Position numbers and translations under genes: made by a program. A DNA stretch of 64,000 nucleotides from Coleophoma eucalyptorum (lineage: Eukaryota; Ascomycota; Leotiomycetes; Helotiales; Dermateaceae): positions 682,001 to 746,000 of the forward strand of contig JALRME010000007.1 in the NCBI GenBank assembly GCA_026120035.1, written 5' to 3'. Shown here piece after piece: positions 10,651 through 22,400 of this stretch; within the stretch, counting starts at the first letter, position 1; each line of letters starts with the position of its first letter. Below the pieces are notes generated by a model. The model was not told where the DNA came from and ran no database searches. It was given only the letters and a program-made list of their open reading frames with translations.

Positions 10651-12720
10651 TCACTTCCTTGTATCGCCATCAATCCAGTCTTCAAAGGCATCCATAAATC
10701 GTTTCTGACTGGGCTCGTCTGTGCCAGCGCTTAGTGGAGACTCTCTAGCACGTGTCTTGCTGACTGTATCAGTAGCAGAACTGTACCACGTTTGTCTCTG
10801 CTCCCAAAGGTTAACAGTTGATGCGAAAAGATCGTCAACCTCCTCAGCGTTTAAGGAAGCAAGAATAGAAGCTGCAGGCTGCGTTTTGGCAAAATCTTGC
10901 AATTCTTGTTGTGAAATGACCCGAGAGAAGACATGCATCCTTCTAATTCTTGGTCCCTTTACAGTGTGGTATACTATGGTTGGCTTCTGCTGAAATCCAT
11001 TTCTGTTGACCAGAGGTTTATCTTCAGATGCTGCGGGCACTTCAGGACGATGAAAAAAGTATCTGTGTCCAGCGTCAACAGGCTCGAGGACCTGTTTGAT
11101 CAATTTCTCTAGATCTACGGCAAATCGACCAAGTGTGCTGTCATCTAGATATTGGCCAATTATTTGAATGCCCGCAGGCATATGTAGATTGCTCTCTTCC
11201 TGCTTTTGATCAGTGGGCACTGGGATACTAATAGCAGGAAGGCCCGCCAAACTGGCTGGGACCGTGAACACATCGTTCATGTAAGAATGAACTGGAGTCT
11301 GCTTTAGAACATCTTGAATCTTCGGCGGAAGAGTTGGCGCCGTTGGACAGACTATGAAATCGACTTGAGAGGGCCCAAGTTTGTTGTCCAAAGGAATCGA
11401 TTCATCCAGGTCACTAATGTCAAATTGTTGGTCATCGCGCAGTGGATTCGAAAGCCTGAAGACTCTATCAAAATCTCGCTGTACCAGTCTTCGAACTTTC
11501 TGGGCTTTTAAGAAATAGTTGTTGATGGCTTCAGAACTCAGTGTGTACGAACCCAACAGGATACGCCGTCTGGCTTCACTGCCAAAGCCTTGCCCTCTAG
11601 TCTCGGAGTACAAGACCTCTCCAGCGTTGTCGCTTGGCCCTGTTCGCGAGCCATATCGAACACCGTCATATTTTGCAAGATTTGACATTGCCTCAGCTGC
11701 TGCGATGACATAGTATGCAGAAAGAGCATGCTTAGTCATTGGCAACGAAACGGGAACAATACTGCAACCTTGTTCTTTAAGGATTTCGAGGACTTTCTTC
11801 CATGCAGCACGTACAGCAGGATCTAATTCTTCGATGTTGTACTCCACAGGCACACCAATTTTTAAGCCCAAAAGACTCCATTTTTGGTCTTTGGCCAACC
11901 TCGCAGCCCTTTCTTTCTTTCGGGACAAACTTGATTTGGCCCGCGTCGCTGTGGTGATGCAGGAAGGATCTCGTTCGTCGGTATTGTTTGCTTTTAGAAA
12001 CACCTGGAACACATCTGCAGCTGACTTTCCCAAGAATCCCACAGTGTCCAATGAGTTGGCATACGGGACCACACCCCAACGAGATACTCGACCATATGAT
12101 GGCTTAAACCCGCATTGCCCTGTGTAAGCCGCAGGGAGCCTGACTGAGCCACCGGTATCAGTCCCAAGAGCGACAGAGCTTTGATGCATTTGTATTGCCA
12201 CTGCACTACCACCAGAACTCCCCCCTGCTGAGAGTGCTTGTGCGGTATCTCGCGTGAGACTCAAGCCATTGATGACGGGGTTCGAAAATGAGTTCAACGA
12301 GTGGGAACCCATGCCAAACTCATCCATATTTGTTTTTCCCACCACAATACAACCACCAGGAGGGCATAAATCCTCCACTACGCGAGCTTCAAATGGACTT
12401 TTGTAGCCCTGGAGGATTCCCGACGCGCATGTCGTTGGAAGCTGGGTAGTGCTGATGTTGTCTTTTACGGCGAGCAATTTTAACATGGCTTTAAGTCGCT
12501 GGGCACCCCTAGAACGACGGTGATCTGTCAACCGTTAGAATTATATAAGATAGATATATGTGGTCAAGGTAAATATACCTTTTGCATTCCTCCCTCCCTT
12601 ATATAGCAGCTGTTGCAGGGTGATGGCATCTGTGTCCGTTTTGGATACGAAGGCATTAAGAGGATCAGATTTCAAAGTCCTTCGCGCAACACGCGCGGCG
12701 AAGCCTGCTGATCCAGCCAT
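10651..12720 (-). CDS. HER2: Glutamyl-tRNA(Gln) amidotransferase subunit A, mitochondrial (GatA)
   Basis: Exons on the minus strand are 12720..12579 and 12524..10651, giving 671 aa. GatA releases ammonia from glutamine so that mis-acylated Glu-tRNA(Gln) becomes Gln-tRNA(Gln) in mitochondria, working with GatB and a fungal GatF. The amidase catalytic set is intact: Lys68 in LLAVKDN, the cis-Ser at 150-151 in AGGSSGGSAVAI and Ser174 in GTDTGGSVRLPA. The N-terminus (MAGSAGFAARVARRTLKSD) is a plausible presequence. The amidase fold ends near GHRYFFHRPEVP, about residue 550, and about 120 further residues follow with no domain I know. This makes it far longer than the roughly 460-500 aa usual for the family. 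It is head to head with the phosphoesterase gene, 477 bases apart. Confidence 0.93.
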
Positions 12721-13197
12721 TGGAGGCCGAAGGCCTACTGCTATGGAGTCTACGGCTCAAATTTCGTGATAATGCGTGCAATTGTGCCTGGGATTCGTAA
12801 ATGGCTCTATATTTTCTCCGGCGGGCCGAGTGATAATAATTGCCATAGAAGCTTTAGTCTGTTACTAACAGCGACCTAGGGCTAACACGACAGTAGAGGG
12901 AACATCTTCGATTGAGAGTTAGGCTCATGTCTTGGTGTCGTGTCTGGCTAGACGTACATGAATGAAAGCCGTCGTCTTGAATTTGCCGTCAAACTGCGTC
13001 AAAGGTCTCCCACAGCCGCCGTGCAAGCTCTTATCTTATCGCTACGGCGGGACTTGAAGGAAGCGGCTTATCCATCCAGGTACCAGATGCAGCCCAAACA
13101 TCGGTCACCGGGTCTTGGGGTCTTGGACGACAGCCAAACCAAAACATTTACAACTTCCTTCTTGTATAGTCCCTTCTTCCGAGTAAAGGCCACCAAG
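12721..13197. promoter_or_regulatory. Shared divergent promoter region, GatA and phosphoesterase
   Basis: The 477 bases between two oppositely directed start codons must hold both promoters. I see no clear TATA box. Confidence 0.5.
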
Positions 13198-15073
13198 ATG
13201 CCTAGATTTAGTCGGAAAAGCCTCTTATGGCTTTTGTCGTCCTTCCTACCATCCCTCACCGCCGGGGCACAGCCATCTGCTCCGTCGCCGGTCGCAGCAC
13301 CTATGAGACCTTTAACATGGGGCCAGTTGAACTTTCTGCAAACCACAGATACCCACGGTTGGCATGCAGGCCATTTACAAGAGTGAGTTTGGGCTGGTAT
13401 GTTTGGTCTCAGGCGAAGCTAACATATACAGGCCACAATATTCTGGTGATTGGGGGGATTACATTTCGTTCGCCAACCGGATGCGAGAGAAGGCAGACAA
13501 GGAAGGGAGGGACCTGCTACTTATTGATACTGGCGATCGTATCGAGGGGAATGGGTTATATGATGCCTCGAACCCCAAAGGCCAATATACTTATGATATC
13601 TTCGGGCAGCAGGACATCGACATTATATGCACAGGAAACCATGAGTTATACCAGGCGGATGCAGCAGCAAGGGAATACACGGAGACCGTACCCAATTTCA
13701 AAGGCAAATATATTGCATCGAACTTGGATTACATCGAACCGAAAACTGGAGAGCAGATTCCCATGGCGCAGCGTTACCGAAAGTTCACCACCAAGAATCA
13801 AGGAATCCGTGTGGTGGCTTTTGGCTTCCTTTTCGACTTTACAGGAAATGCAAACAATACGGTGGTACAACCTGTAGAAAAGACCATTCAAGAGAAATGG
13901 TTTCAAGACACTATACGAGAAGATACAGACATTTTTATTATCATCGGTCATGTCACTTTACATGGACCGGAGTACAAGGCACTTTACAAGGCTATTCGAG
14001 GACGAAACTGGGATACTCCCATTCAATTTTTTGGTGGCCACAGCCATATTCGAGACGTTGCGAAGTATGACCAAAACTCTTATGGCCTACAAGCTGGCCG
14101 CTACATGGAAACCATTGGATGGGCCTCTCTTGACGGAATCAAAGTTAAAGGTAAACAAGAAGTTGAGGGTGCTTCTGAGAGTACCGGTCTGTCCTTCACG
14201 CGAAGGTATATCGACAACAATCTCCTTGGATACTATTATCACACTGGCCTTAACGAATCGTCATTTCCTACAGAGCATGGGACTAACGTCTCTGTATCAA
14301 TCCGTGATGCGAGAAAGACACTTGAACTCGACCACAACTATGGCTGTGCTCCAAAAGACTTCTGGCTAAATAGGGCCCCATTTCCCAGCAATGATAGTCT
14401 GTTTACATGGCTTCAGGAGAGTGTCCTTCCTGAACTTGTCCATCTGCCAGAGAGAAAGGGAATACCAAGAATTGCGCTCACAAATACGGGAGCAATGCGC
14501 TTTGACATATTCAAAGGTGCTTTCACTCGAGATACAACCTACATCGTGTCACCATTCATCAGCAAATTCGTCTATATTAAAGACGTTCCTTACGTGTCAG
14601 CCTCGCAGCTTTTGAGACTCATCAACAACGGCGGGCCTGTTTTCGAAGCTGCCGGTTTACAGAAGTCTCAGCTAACCTCACCGGAACATATCTCCATTAA
14701 AAGCGATATCGTTCCAGAGCCAGAAACATATAATCTTGGTTCTCAAAGTCCTCTCGGGGGACTCTCAAACCCTGATCTCACCCCTGGCTACACAACAAAG
14801 GACGAATTGGGAGATGATGGAGATGATACAATCCATTCACCACTTACATTTTACCGAGTACCCAACTGTATCGAGTCTCGTATCGAATTTCCCAAGAAAA
14901 CACCCGAGAAGGTTGACCTAGTGTTTATTGATTTCATACAACCGTGGGTCTTGGCTGCTTTGACATTCACAGGGGAGAAGTATACAAAGGGAGATGTGCT
15001 ACCTTACTTGGAAGACGGATTCACGGAACTTCTAGCTCAGTGGATCAAGAATAATTGGGAACAGGACTGTTAA
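13198..15073 (+). CDS. Secreted/vacuolar calcineurin-like metallophosphoesterase, 5'-nucleotidase type
   Basis: Exons are 13198..13382 and 13432..15073, giving 608 aa. An N-terminal hydrophobic signal peptide ([19 protein letters not shown]) points to the secretory route. The two-metal phosphoesterase motifs are all there: [13 protein letters not shown] (Asp51, His53), [17 protein letters not shown] (Asn131, His132), IIGHVTLHG and [11 protein letters not shown] second domain with [17 protein letters not shown] resembles the substrate-binding half of 5'-nucleotidases. Overall it looks like the yeast YHR202W family, a putative vacuolar phosphohydrolase. Substrate is probably a nucleotide or other phosphomonoester, which is inference. 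The 49-base intron is typical. It is divergent from GatA and convergent with PRP38. Confidence 0.9.
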
Positions 15074-15495
15074 GGGTTTGGCATTGTATTGATGGTTATT
15101 TTAATTTACAGGCGTTCATGATATGGAATGGAACGTATATAAACTGCCATCATAGAATATTTTGTATCTTGTAATCGAATTAGGTATTCAACACCTGCGC
15201 TGAACTGCAGCCATGTTGCCTGGGAGTAAGACTTGATTGTGCACCATAACTCTTTCTGGCCTACTTGTGGCCGCTTTTTTAAGATCTTCAGGTACCTTAA
15301 CTGTATTGACAAGCAGTATCGCCTTTTGACCAAGTGTGGTAAAGGCTTATTCCTGGGACGCACATATTCCTGGGGCGCGCATTTTCGGAATTGCACCATG
15401 GAGGTAAGTCCGGGAAGACTTCCTCTCCTCAGCCATTCAGTTAGTCGTTAGGTTTATCCCTTACATGAGGAAGTCTTTACACCTGGAACTTTGTT
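15074..15495. other. Convergent 3' flank, phosphoesterase and PRP38
   Basis: No gene seen. Confidence 0.55.
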
Positions 15496-16297
15496 TTATG
15501 AAGAAGCTCTTTCTGGGGACCGCTCGTCTTCCCGCCCGTTTGCTGGCTCTCCCTCGGACATTTCCACAACCGAATCATCATCTCTGGCGGTATCTAGTGC
15601 AACCTCTTCGACATCTTCTCCGTCCAGCAGGTCCTCAATATCTCCTAAGGCGCTAACTCTTGGTTCGAGGACCTATAGAACACAAGTCAGTAAAAGCCTG
15701 GAATTAAAGTCAACAGTTGAGAATAATACTGACCTCTAGGTCTTCCAAAATCTCCCGCTTCGGCATCTTGTACAGAGTCGTAGCACATACTCGATCCTTT
15801 GTCAACAGATCATCCACAAATTGATCCATATACGTCAATGTCGTGCCCGTCCTCCTCTTCTGCTTCAACTTTCTCGAATCCGGTAAGAAAGGTTCCAGGA
15901 ACCTATAGACATCCTTCGCCTGCCTCGTCATGCGTATATAAAAGCAAGCCAGCGCCCTCAAGTACTTGAACTTCTCGCCACCGAATTCCAGATACTCCCT
16001 CAGAATGTCGTCACTCGGGGCTAGTTGGAGGAGTTTGAAGGCGAGGCAAAGGAATGGTGACGGCTTCTGCGAATCGCCGTACGTGCCACCGATGAAGTGC
16101 ACTTGGTCGACCACCCTACTCACAATATCGGCTTCGTTCACACCGAAGCACTGGTCTTTCCAGAAATAGCAGTCGATTATCCGATCGACGACGGGTTTCT
16201 CCATGATTGTCGCGGGGTTGAGTCCATTGGGTGCTAAGGGGCCCGAGTTGCCACGGTCGTCGAGGAATCGTTTTTCGTCTGCTCGATGGTTTGCCAT
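15496..16297 (-). CDS. PRP38: Pre-mRNA-splicing factor 38
   Basis: Exons on the minus strand are 16297..15734 and 15672..15496, giving 246 aa. Prp38 is a component of the U4/U6.U5 tri-snRNP needed to activate the spliceosome in the nucleus. The family hallmarks are MEKPVVDRIIDCYFWKDQCF, VVDQVHFIGGTYGDSQKPSPF, LCLAFKLLQLAPSDDILREY and the ending YMDQFVDDLLTKDRVCATTL. The tail after PRVSAL is short and acidic (DGEDVEEVALD) and lacks the long RS-rich tail of the animal protein. The start at 16297 (MANHRADEKRFLDD) fits the family; the frame continues 5' of it without another ATG. The 61-base intron has a gtcagt donor. Its start codon is 324 bases from that of the divergent membrane-protein gene. 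Confidence 0.95.
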
Positions 16298-16621
16298 TGT
16301 TGCGAAGGTTGGATGGGTGTGAGAAAGAAGGTGGGAGTTGGGAGTTGGGAGCAATGCTTCGTCGTGGAGGTGTATCGATCGTCAGGAGCTGGACTTGTAG
16401 ATTGTGGAGCTTGTACATCTCGGCTTGATGTCGCGAATCTTTTTTGTTATCGCGATTGTTGCCGGGTCACTGTTATTGACGGCATTACCACATTGGGTCG
16501 GTTTCAAGACTCGACTGCGCAAGCTCAGAATCGTACATACGAGTACAGAATTAAATCAACCCCATTCAAAGTCTTTTACTCTTGTGTATCGATCTTTTAA
16601 TAAAACTATATATTGATTAGG
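16298..16621. promoter_or_regulatory. Shared divergent promoter region, PRP38 and membrane protein
   Basis: 324 bases separate the two start codons. No defined element is recognised. Confidence 0.5.
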
Positions 16622-17276
16622 ATGCTTGTCACGTCGAGTCAGGTCTCTGTCGCGATCTCTTCCTTTGTCGGTATGTTTTTGTTGCGTCATTCCACATTAA
16701 CAATCGCATATTGCATTCCTGAGAATACTAATCATCCCACCCATAGTCTTTCTCTTCACCAGTGCGCTCTTCCTGAGTGGCTATGTCCTTCAACAGCAAA
16801 CCGTCCGCGATATTCGAAAAGCAATCAAGCCGAAACCCAGACCGACGCATAATTTGATATATCTTCCAAAACAATTTGCAGAGGCAAATGGGGTCAATAC
16901 GAAGGACAGCGCCAATGGCGCGCAAGCTGTAGAGGTTCAGATGACGGGGACTGAGGATAACGTGGAAGAGCCAAGGAAGAAGTCAACCAAGATGCGACAT
17001 CCATCGGAGAGCACACAGAAGATATTAGATATGGCAAAACTGCTGCCTGCTTTGGAGGAGGCTACCGTTCCAGGCAAAGATGATGCTTCGGAAAGAGCAG
17101 ACTTTCTTCTGGAAAAGGAAACTCCGCAGTTAGAGGCAGTTCAGCAAGCAAGTGCAGCGGAGATTAGTTCTGAGAAACCACTGAGCAGAGCAGAAAGACG
17201 AAAGAAAATCAAAGAAGAGATCATGGAGGGATCCGAGGAAGGTATCATGGGAGCGTACAAGAGGCGGCAGTGGTAA
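16622..17276 (+). CDS. Small single-pass membrane protein of unknown function
   Basis: Exons are 16622..16670 and 16747..17276, giving 192 aa. The N-terminus MLVTSSQVSVAISSFV joins across the intron to VFLFTSALFLSGYVLQQQ, making one hydrophobic segment at about residues 8-29, followed by QTVRDIRKAIKPKP, a basic stretch that would sit on the inner side. The rest is hydrophilic and charged, with a Lys/Glu-rich helix near the C-terminus (LSRAERRKKIKEEIMEG) and ending YKRRQW. Such a layout suits a mitochondrial or ER anchored protein. I have a sense that this N-terminal block is common in filamentous fungi, but I know of no assigned function. Its exon junction within the membrane segment is well supported by donor gtatgt and by the frame. 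Confidence 0.8.
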
Positions 17277-17678
17277 GAAGGAGATCTATCTGGGTAGATT
17301 TACTTCCGGCTTGTACTTATGACTGGGATTTTGGCGTTGGATACACGGGAATTTGGGAACAAAGACAAATGGAAACGAGGTAACGAAGGTAGTGTGTAAA
17401 TTATATTGATTGTTGTTTTTATACCCACATAAAGCATGGCCCAGCCATGAAAATATATTCACGACCTTCCTGGGCCGGCTTTGAACATAACTCCTCAAGG
17501 TCCTTGGACCTCGTCCCATGTCCGATATGGATCATTAAATCGTAAGTATGATCCAGTCACACCTAACTATCATCTCATCAAAGAGGATAGTGAAAACAAG
17601 AACGCCTGATTCCAATCTAAGTACCCATGCTGCTAAAACGATTTGAATGCCCTCCCAAGATCAAAGCAGGCAGCTGAG
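17277..17678. other. Convergent 3' flank
   Basis: Between the membrane-protein gene and the small cysteine-rich gene; no gene seen. Confidence 0.55.
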
Positions 17679-18044
17679 TTATGAGCTGGTTGTTCGAGAG
17701 ATCCTTTGTCTTCGGACCTTCTCCTCATCTCGGCGGAGTTGCTCCCGTTGCGTGTTTGCTACCCATTGCTCACTTGCTTGAGGGATACCATTTTGCATGG
17801 CACGTGCAACCGTTGATTGCGAATATGATGACTGCGGCATGACGTAAATAGAGATACTTTGGGGGGGGGGGGGAGGGTTGACTCAGGTTGGTACTTACAA
17901 GGCAGAGGGTACATCTGTCACCGAACTTAGAGACTTGGTTGTGGCAGTTGATAGAGCCCTGGAAATGATGTCAGACCAAGAAACATGTTTGCCAAGGCTG
18001 TCTCAAGAAACACTCACATAGTAGTTTGCACAGTAGCAGGCCAT
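17679..18044 (-). CDS. 79-aa cysteine-rich protein, three exons, unknown function
   Basis: Exons on the minus strand are 18044..18018 (27 bases), 17958..17899 (60 bases) and 17831..17679, giving 79 aa. The protein starts MACYCANYY, continues GSINCHNQVSKFGDRCTLCL and ends with a charged Gln/Arg-rich helix (REQLRRDEEKVRRQR) and TTSS. Five cysteines sit in the first 30 residues in the order C-x-C, C, C-x2-C, which could bind zinc or form disulfides. All introns have canonical signals (gtgagt...ttccag; gtaagt...gccgcag) and each junction is phase 0. There is no signal peptide, so it is probably intracellular. I do not recognise the family. Because each exon is short it is easily missed by gene callers. 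The second intron carries a run of 13 G on the + strand. Confidence 0.62.
17861..17873. repeat. Poly-G tract (13 G) within an intron
   Basis: Thirteen consecutive G on the + strand inside the second intron of the cysteine-rich gene, thus poly-C in that transcript and close to the acceptor site. Confidence 0.9.
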
Positions 18045-19426
18045 TTTGAGAGATTTGATAGGGGATGGATTAGAAAAAAAAAGAATTGTTTTGATAGAGA
18101 AGAGTAAATTAGTCGAATCAATCGTGTAGAACTTCTTTCAAGACAAACAAGAAGACGGGAAGAAGAGAAGCAGAAGAAGCAATGTTTAAGTAACAACTAG
18201 CCATGTTTGAATAGCTTTTCCTCAAACATACAACACAGGGAATCACAGAAGCCTCAAATTCCAAACGGTCCAGACCAAGTGAGCTCAATCGAGCCGGTTA
18301 ATGCAACTGGGAAGGCACGGATTCAGTACATTTGGAGACATGTGTTTGGCTGTAAGCGCTGGAGGAAAGATCCATACCGCGCTTCAGGATAGCGGATGTC
18401 AACAAGTAGCTTCCGCCAAGCATCAATGCGGACCGTCTTGTCAACCCCCATCCTAAGAGATCTTTTTACTTGTTTCCTCTCATCACTCGTTGCAATTTGA
18501 ATGTTTGTCTTTCGAGCGTAACATCCGTTGCGGCAACGCAGGGTTGTTCGGGGGTGCACCGCCGGCGCACGTTTCAATGGATGGCAAGTTGTGTCATACT
18601 TGGTCCACACACCGTGGCCGAAGTCTATGCTGCTTCTGTCTCCTGGGTGGGCTCCCGAACCACCGTAGTGGGACGCTCTAAATTTGTCTCCCCAGATCTC
18701 CTTGCTCGTATCATGCACGGTTCTTGTTCTGTTGCTCAAGTGGTGTGTCGGGATAATCAACGCCCATCTCTGCATGATCGCTTGCTTCCTGAGGCGATGA
18801 ACAGACCCGTTCGAGACGAAGTGCCTTGATGGTAGAAGGCTGGCACGAGGCTGAAACGGGGCGAGCGATCCACTTACCGCGTTTCGGTCTGATATTTTGA
18901 CTCTCGCCCCAAATACAGAACCGATGGTGTCGGATCGACAGACTCAGTTAACTTGCGAGGTTCATCATAAGTAATGCTACAGGTCAGATCTCACCCGTCT
19001 GGACTTCCAATCTCGCAACCATGTCAAACAGGATAAGGGGAGCGCGGAAGCACATATCCAGGGGCAAATCACCATGGCTGCTGTAAGCCTACAGTAGTCC
19101 TGCGAGATGTTCAAGTGGTATGATCTATTCGTAGGACTACAGGCCAATGTACAGAGATGTGCCCAAACCCAGAATCCCCTTGACGCCAATCGCTGAGGTG
19201 CCACTATTAAAGACAAGCATTCCACCCACCACATCGCATTCATTGCCGAGAACACTACAATGGTGTCCATCGTGAGAAACTCGCAAATGCACGTGGCTGT
19301 GGCCAGCACACCCAAGAAAAACTCGACAGTAGAAAGATTTCCATTACATGTAAAAGCAGCTGCATTAGAAGAAGGTCGCATGTGGCCCACGTTTGAATAA
19401 TCATTTGCATCGTTGGATATCGTAGA
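18045..19426. other. Intergenic, 1.38 kb
   Basis: Upstream of the cysteine-rich gene and downstream of the Rho GEF gene. Open frames at 18323-18775 (-) and 18470-18829 (+) overlap each other and look like chance frames. A further minus frame at 18977-19390 is also not convincing. Confidence 0.5.
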
Positions 19427-22400
19427 CTAACGAGGATGTGTGGAAGCGTGGGGGCCGTTTGAGGGCTGAGCTTGCACGGCTTCAGGTTTACGTCCAGCAA
19501 GCCAGAAGTCAATGGCTGCCACGACGTCTTCGCCTCGCTCATCCTCGAATGCATAAATGATCTGATGAATATTAGCAAAGCAACTAAGTCAAAGGAGAAC
19601 GAATGGGCTTACCTCGCGAGTACTGGTATGAAGCATACGAATATTGCGATGTGGCACTATGTGCACTGCATTTGTGTCAATGTTCCTGATTTCAATGAAG
19701 TTTGGCTCAAAGGCCAGTATCCAAGGATATGAGAGTGCAAAGCTCTGCGGTTGACCTTCCCAATCAATTCTCCAATCAGGTCTTGCTCGCCAACCATTGC
19801 GGTTAACAAAAAATGAAAATTCGGAATAATTGAGCAGAAACTCTCCATTGAGTCGCTCAATATGTATTGGGCGTACGTTCTCTTTGCGAGCGACGAAATC
19901 CAAAGATGTATCTGCCTGGTCGAGAAGGGATTGCGTTTCCAGGGTTTCAAGGGAGACAACCTCAAAGCCTCTTGCGCAGGCCACGCAGAGTTTCGATTTG
20001 AGGAAGTGAATAGACGAGGACTCGGTGGGAATGTAGAACTCTTTGAAAGCCTTAAGCTCATCCTGGCCGCTGTTGAACATCTTGAATCCTTTCTGCTTCT
20101 TTCCTTTGGACATTGCATCGTTAGGCTCAAAGACTTTAATTGTCGTTGACAACGCTGATGACTTAACACAGCAAACAAGATGTCGGCCCAAACAGATTCC
20201 AGTTCTGAAGAAGTTACAGTGACTCTGGATTTTCTTCGGCCTTTTTGAAAGTGCAGGCTCATTCGGGTTGAGCGCTGATAATGGATACGACAGCAGAGAC
20301 TTTTGAGACAAGACCAACAGTAACTGGTATTCTTCGAGGACATCGATTTGTGTGACGTTCGTCGCGTCCAAGACCCGAATGGGTTTGGCAGCAGCATCTT
20401 TCGATCTCCTGTCCGAGACGTAAATCCCAGTATCAGTACCATAGATCAGTTTACGTCCACCATCGAATGGTGCAAGGCAATTGACTTTGTTGGATGTCGT
20501 AAAGAAATTGCCTGAGAGCACAGATCTGTTGAAAAAGTCGCCCCGTTTACGGAGCAAGCCTTGCTGTTCACCAATGAACTCCATCCACTTCTTCCTGGCG
20601 CCCTGAGTATTTGCATATAGAGTGAGCTCATATCCACCCTTCCCAAGATGCCGGAATGTGATTGGCCACCCCTCTTTCTTGCTTGATTCACTTGTAGTGG
20701 ATTTCGCACCTGGTATCAAGCTCGAAGATGGTCGTTTCACAACTCCAAACTTTGGCATCACTTCCTCCATCTCACGAATAGCGAGGAGTTCAAGTGGAAT
20801 AGGTCTGCGGTAGACTTTCACTTCCTCCTTCTTCCCAACCATTTTTGCCCTGACCAATAGCATTGCATGGTCAAAAAGATAGGCTTGAATATCAGCTGGG
20901 TCGGTAGGAGTTTTCTTCAACGTCCCTTTGTAAATCAATTCTCTTCCTTCATCAGTGAGCTTGAGGTCAACACGCTCATTTGGTCGGAATCGAAGTTGCT
21001 CATGTAGTCTTCTCAAGTTGAATCTATTCTCTGCCTTACCAGACTCAGCGTTAACTCGGGTCAGCAGATCGCGAATCATCTTCATAGCTTTGGGGATGTC
21101 CTCCTTGTCTGGGTTCTCTCCTTCGGTATACTTCAGAACGTTTTCAAGCAGGAGCGGATAACGAGCAAGACGCGTAGTTGGTTTGGTGAGATAACCGTTC
21201 AACTCCAATTTTCGTGACTCTTTTCGTCGCTCGGTCTCGTCCACAAATTTGGAGAAGTATGGGTTCAGGGAGCGTTCGTTCTCGAATTCAAACTTGGCGG
21301 CTAGTTGGTTCGATCCGTAGACAATGAAGGGCTCGAATTGTGGCACAAACTGAAGGAATATGTCTCCAATACTGTATACAACAGGTTGTTTGCGTTGCCG
21401 CTCAGTTAAGGAGTCTGCAAATCTTGAACTAACCGCATGAATACTTGGTTGATCCACGATATTAGTGAAAATTGTCTTAACAATTCTCTCCTTTCGTGAT
21501 TCGGGTATAGGCGAGGCAGGGTTTGTAGAGCGCAATGGAATGATCCAAAAATCCCTGAGGTACTCGAGATCTTTTACAAAGTCTCTCTCCGTGTACATGA
21601 TCTCGGAAATGACTTCCTGCCGCTTCTTCTCGCGATCACTGACACTATCTGCAACTTCTTGGGAAACGGTGTTGATCCAAAGCTTCTGCTCATCGGGCTC
21701 ATCTGCATCGTGCAAACTTGCTTGGGACTTCTCTCTCCGCAATCCAGGTTGTGGTTTCAAATTCAACCTTGACTGCTGCTCAAGTCTTCTGGGGCATGCA
21801 ATCGAATAGCAGAGCTGATCCCGTGTGCAAGTCGGCGAATAACACTCACTAAGCAACACAAAGACTCCATTGACCTCTGGACCTTCCTGTGGTTCATCCA
21901 TCATAGTCTCACGAAATTGGTACATCTCGGTCGCTGAATCACGCAGCCTGTGGTCGTAGGTGACATCGTGGAAGAACTTCTGAGCATCAAGTGCTCGTCC
22001 AAGTAGCAGAGCCAGATTTCGGTCGGTAGTCTTGATAATATACGAAATGATGTCGACTGCCTCGGCACCACTGAATGCATTTTTATAAGTGAGGTCGTTC
22101 TTTGTACGATCCCCGACTACAATCTTTTCTCGAAAACATTCGCCAACGCGCGAGAGCAAGGCTGGATATACCAAAGGTGATTTTTGTCGTGGTGCCGTGC
22201 CACTGCTAACAGATTTTGCCACGGAAGTCCGATGACCAAGAGAATCTACCCCATCAGTCGGCGCAATTGAAGGAGCAATTGTAGAAGCCATGGACATTGT
22301 ACGGCCCATGTCCGGGACCGCGGTCGAAGCCATGCTTGTTGTACGTGTCTGAGTTGCTGGACTACGCGGGCCAGGAATTGGATATCCATTGCCTGGCAGT

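Noticed and set aside
19657..20442. 261-codon minus frame
   Set aside because: Same strand but other frame of the Rho GEF CNH domain; the main frame is clearly the coding one.
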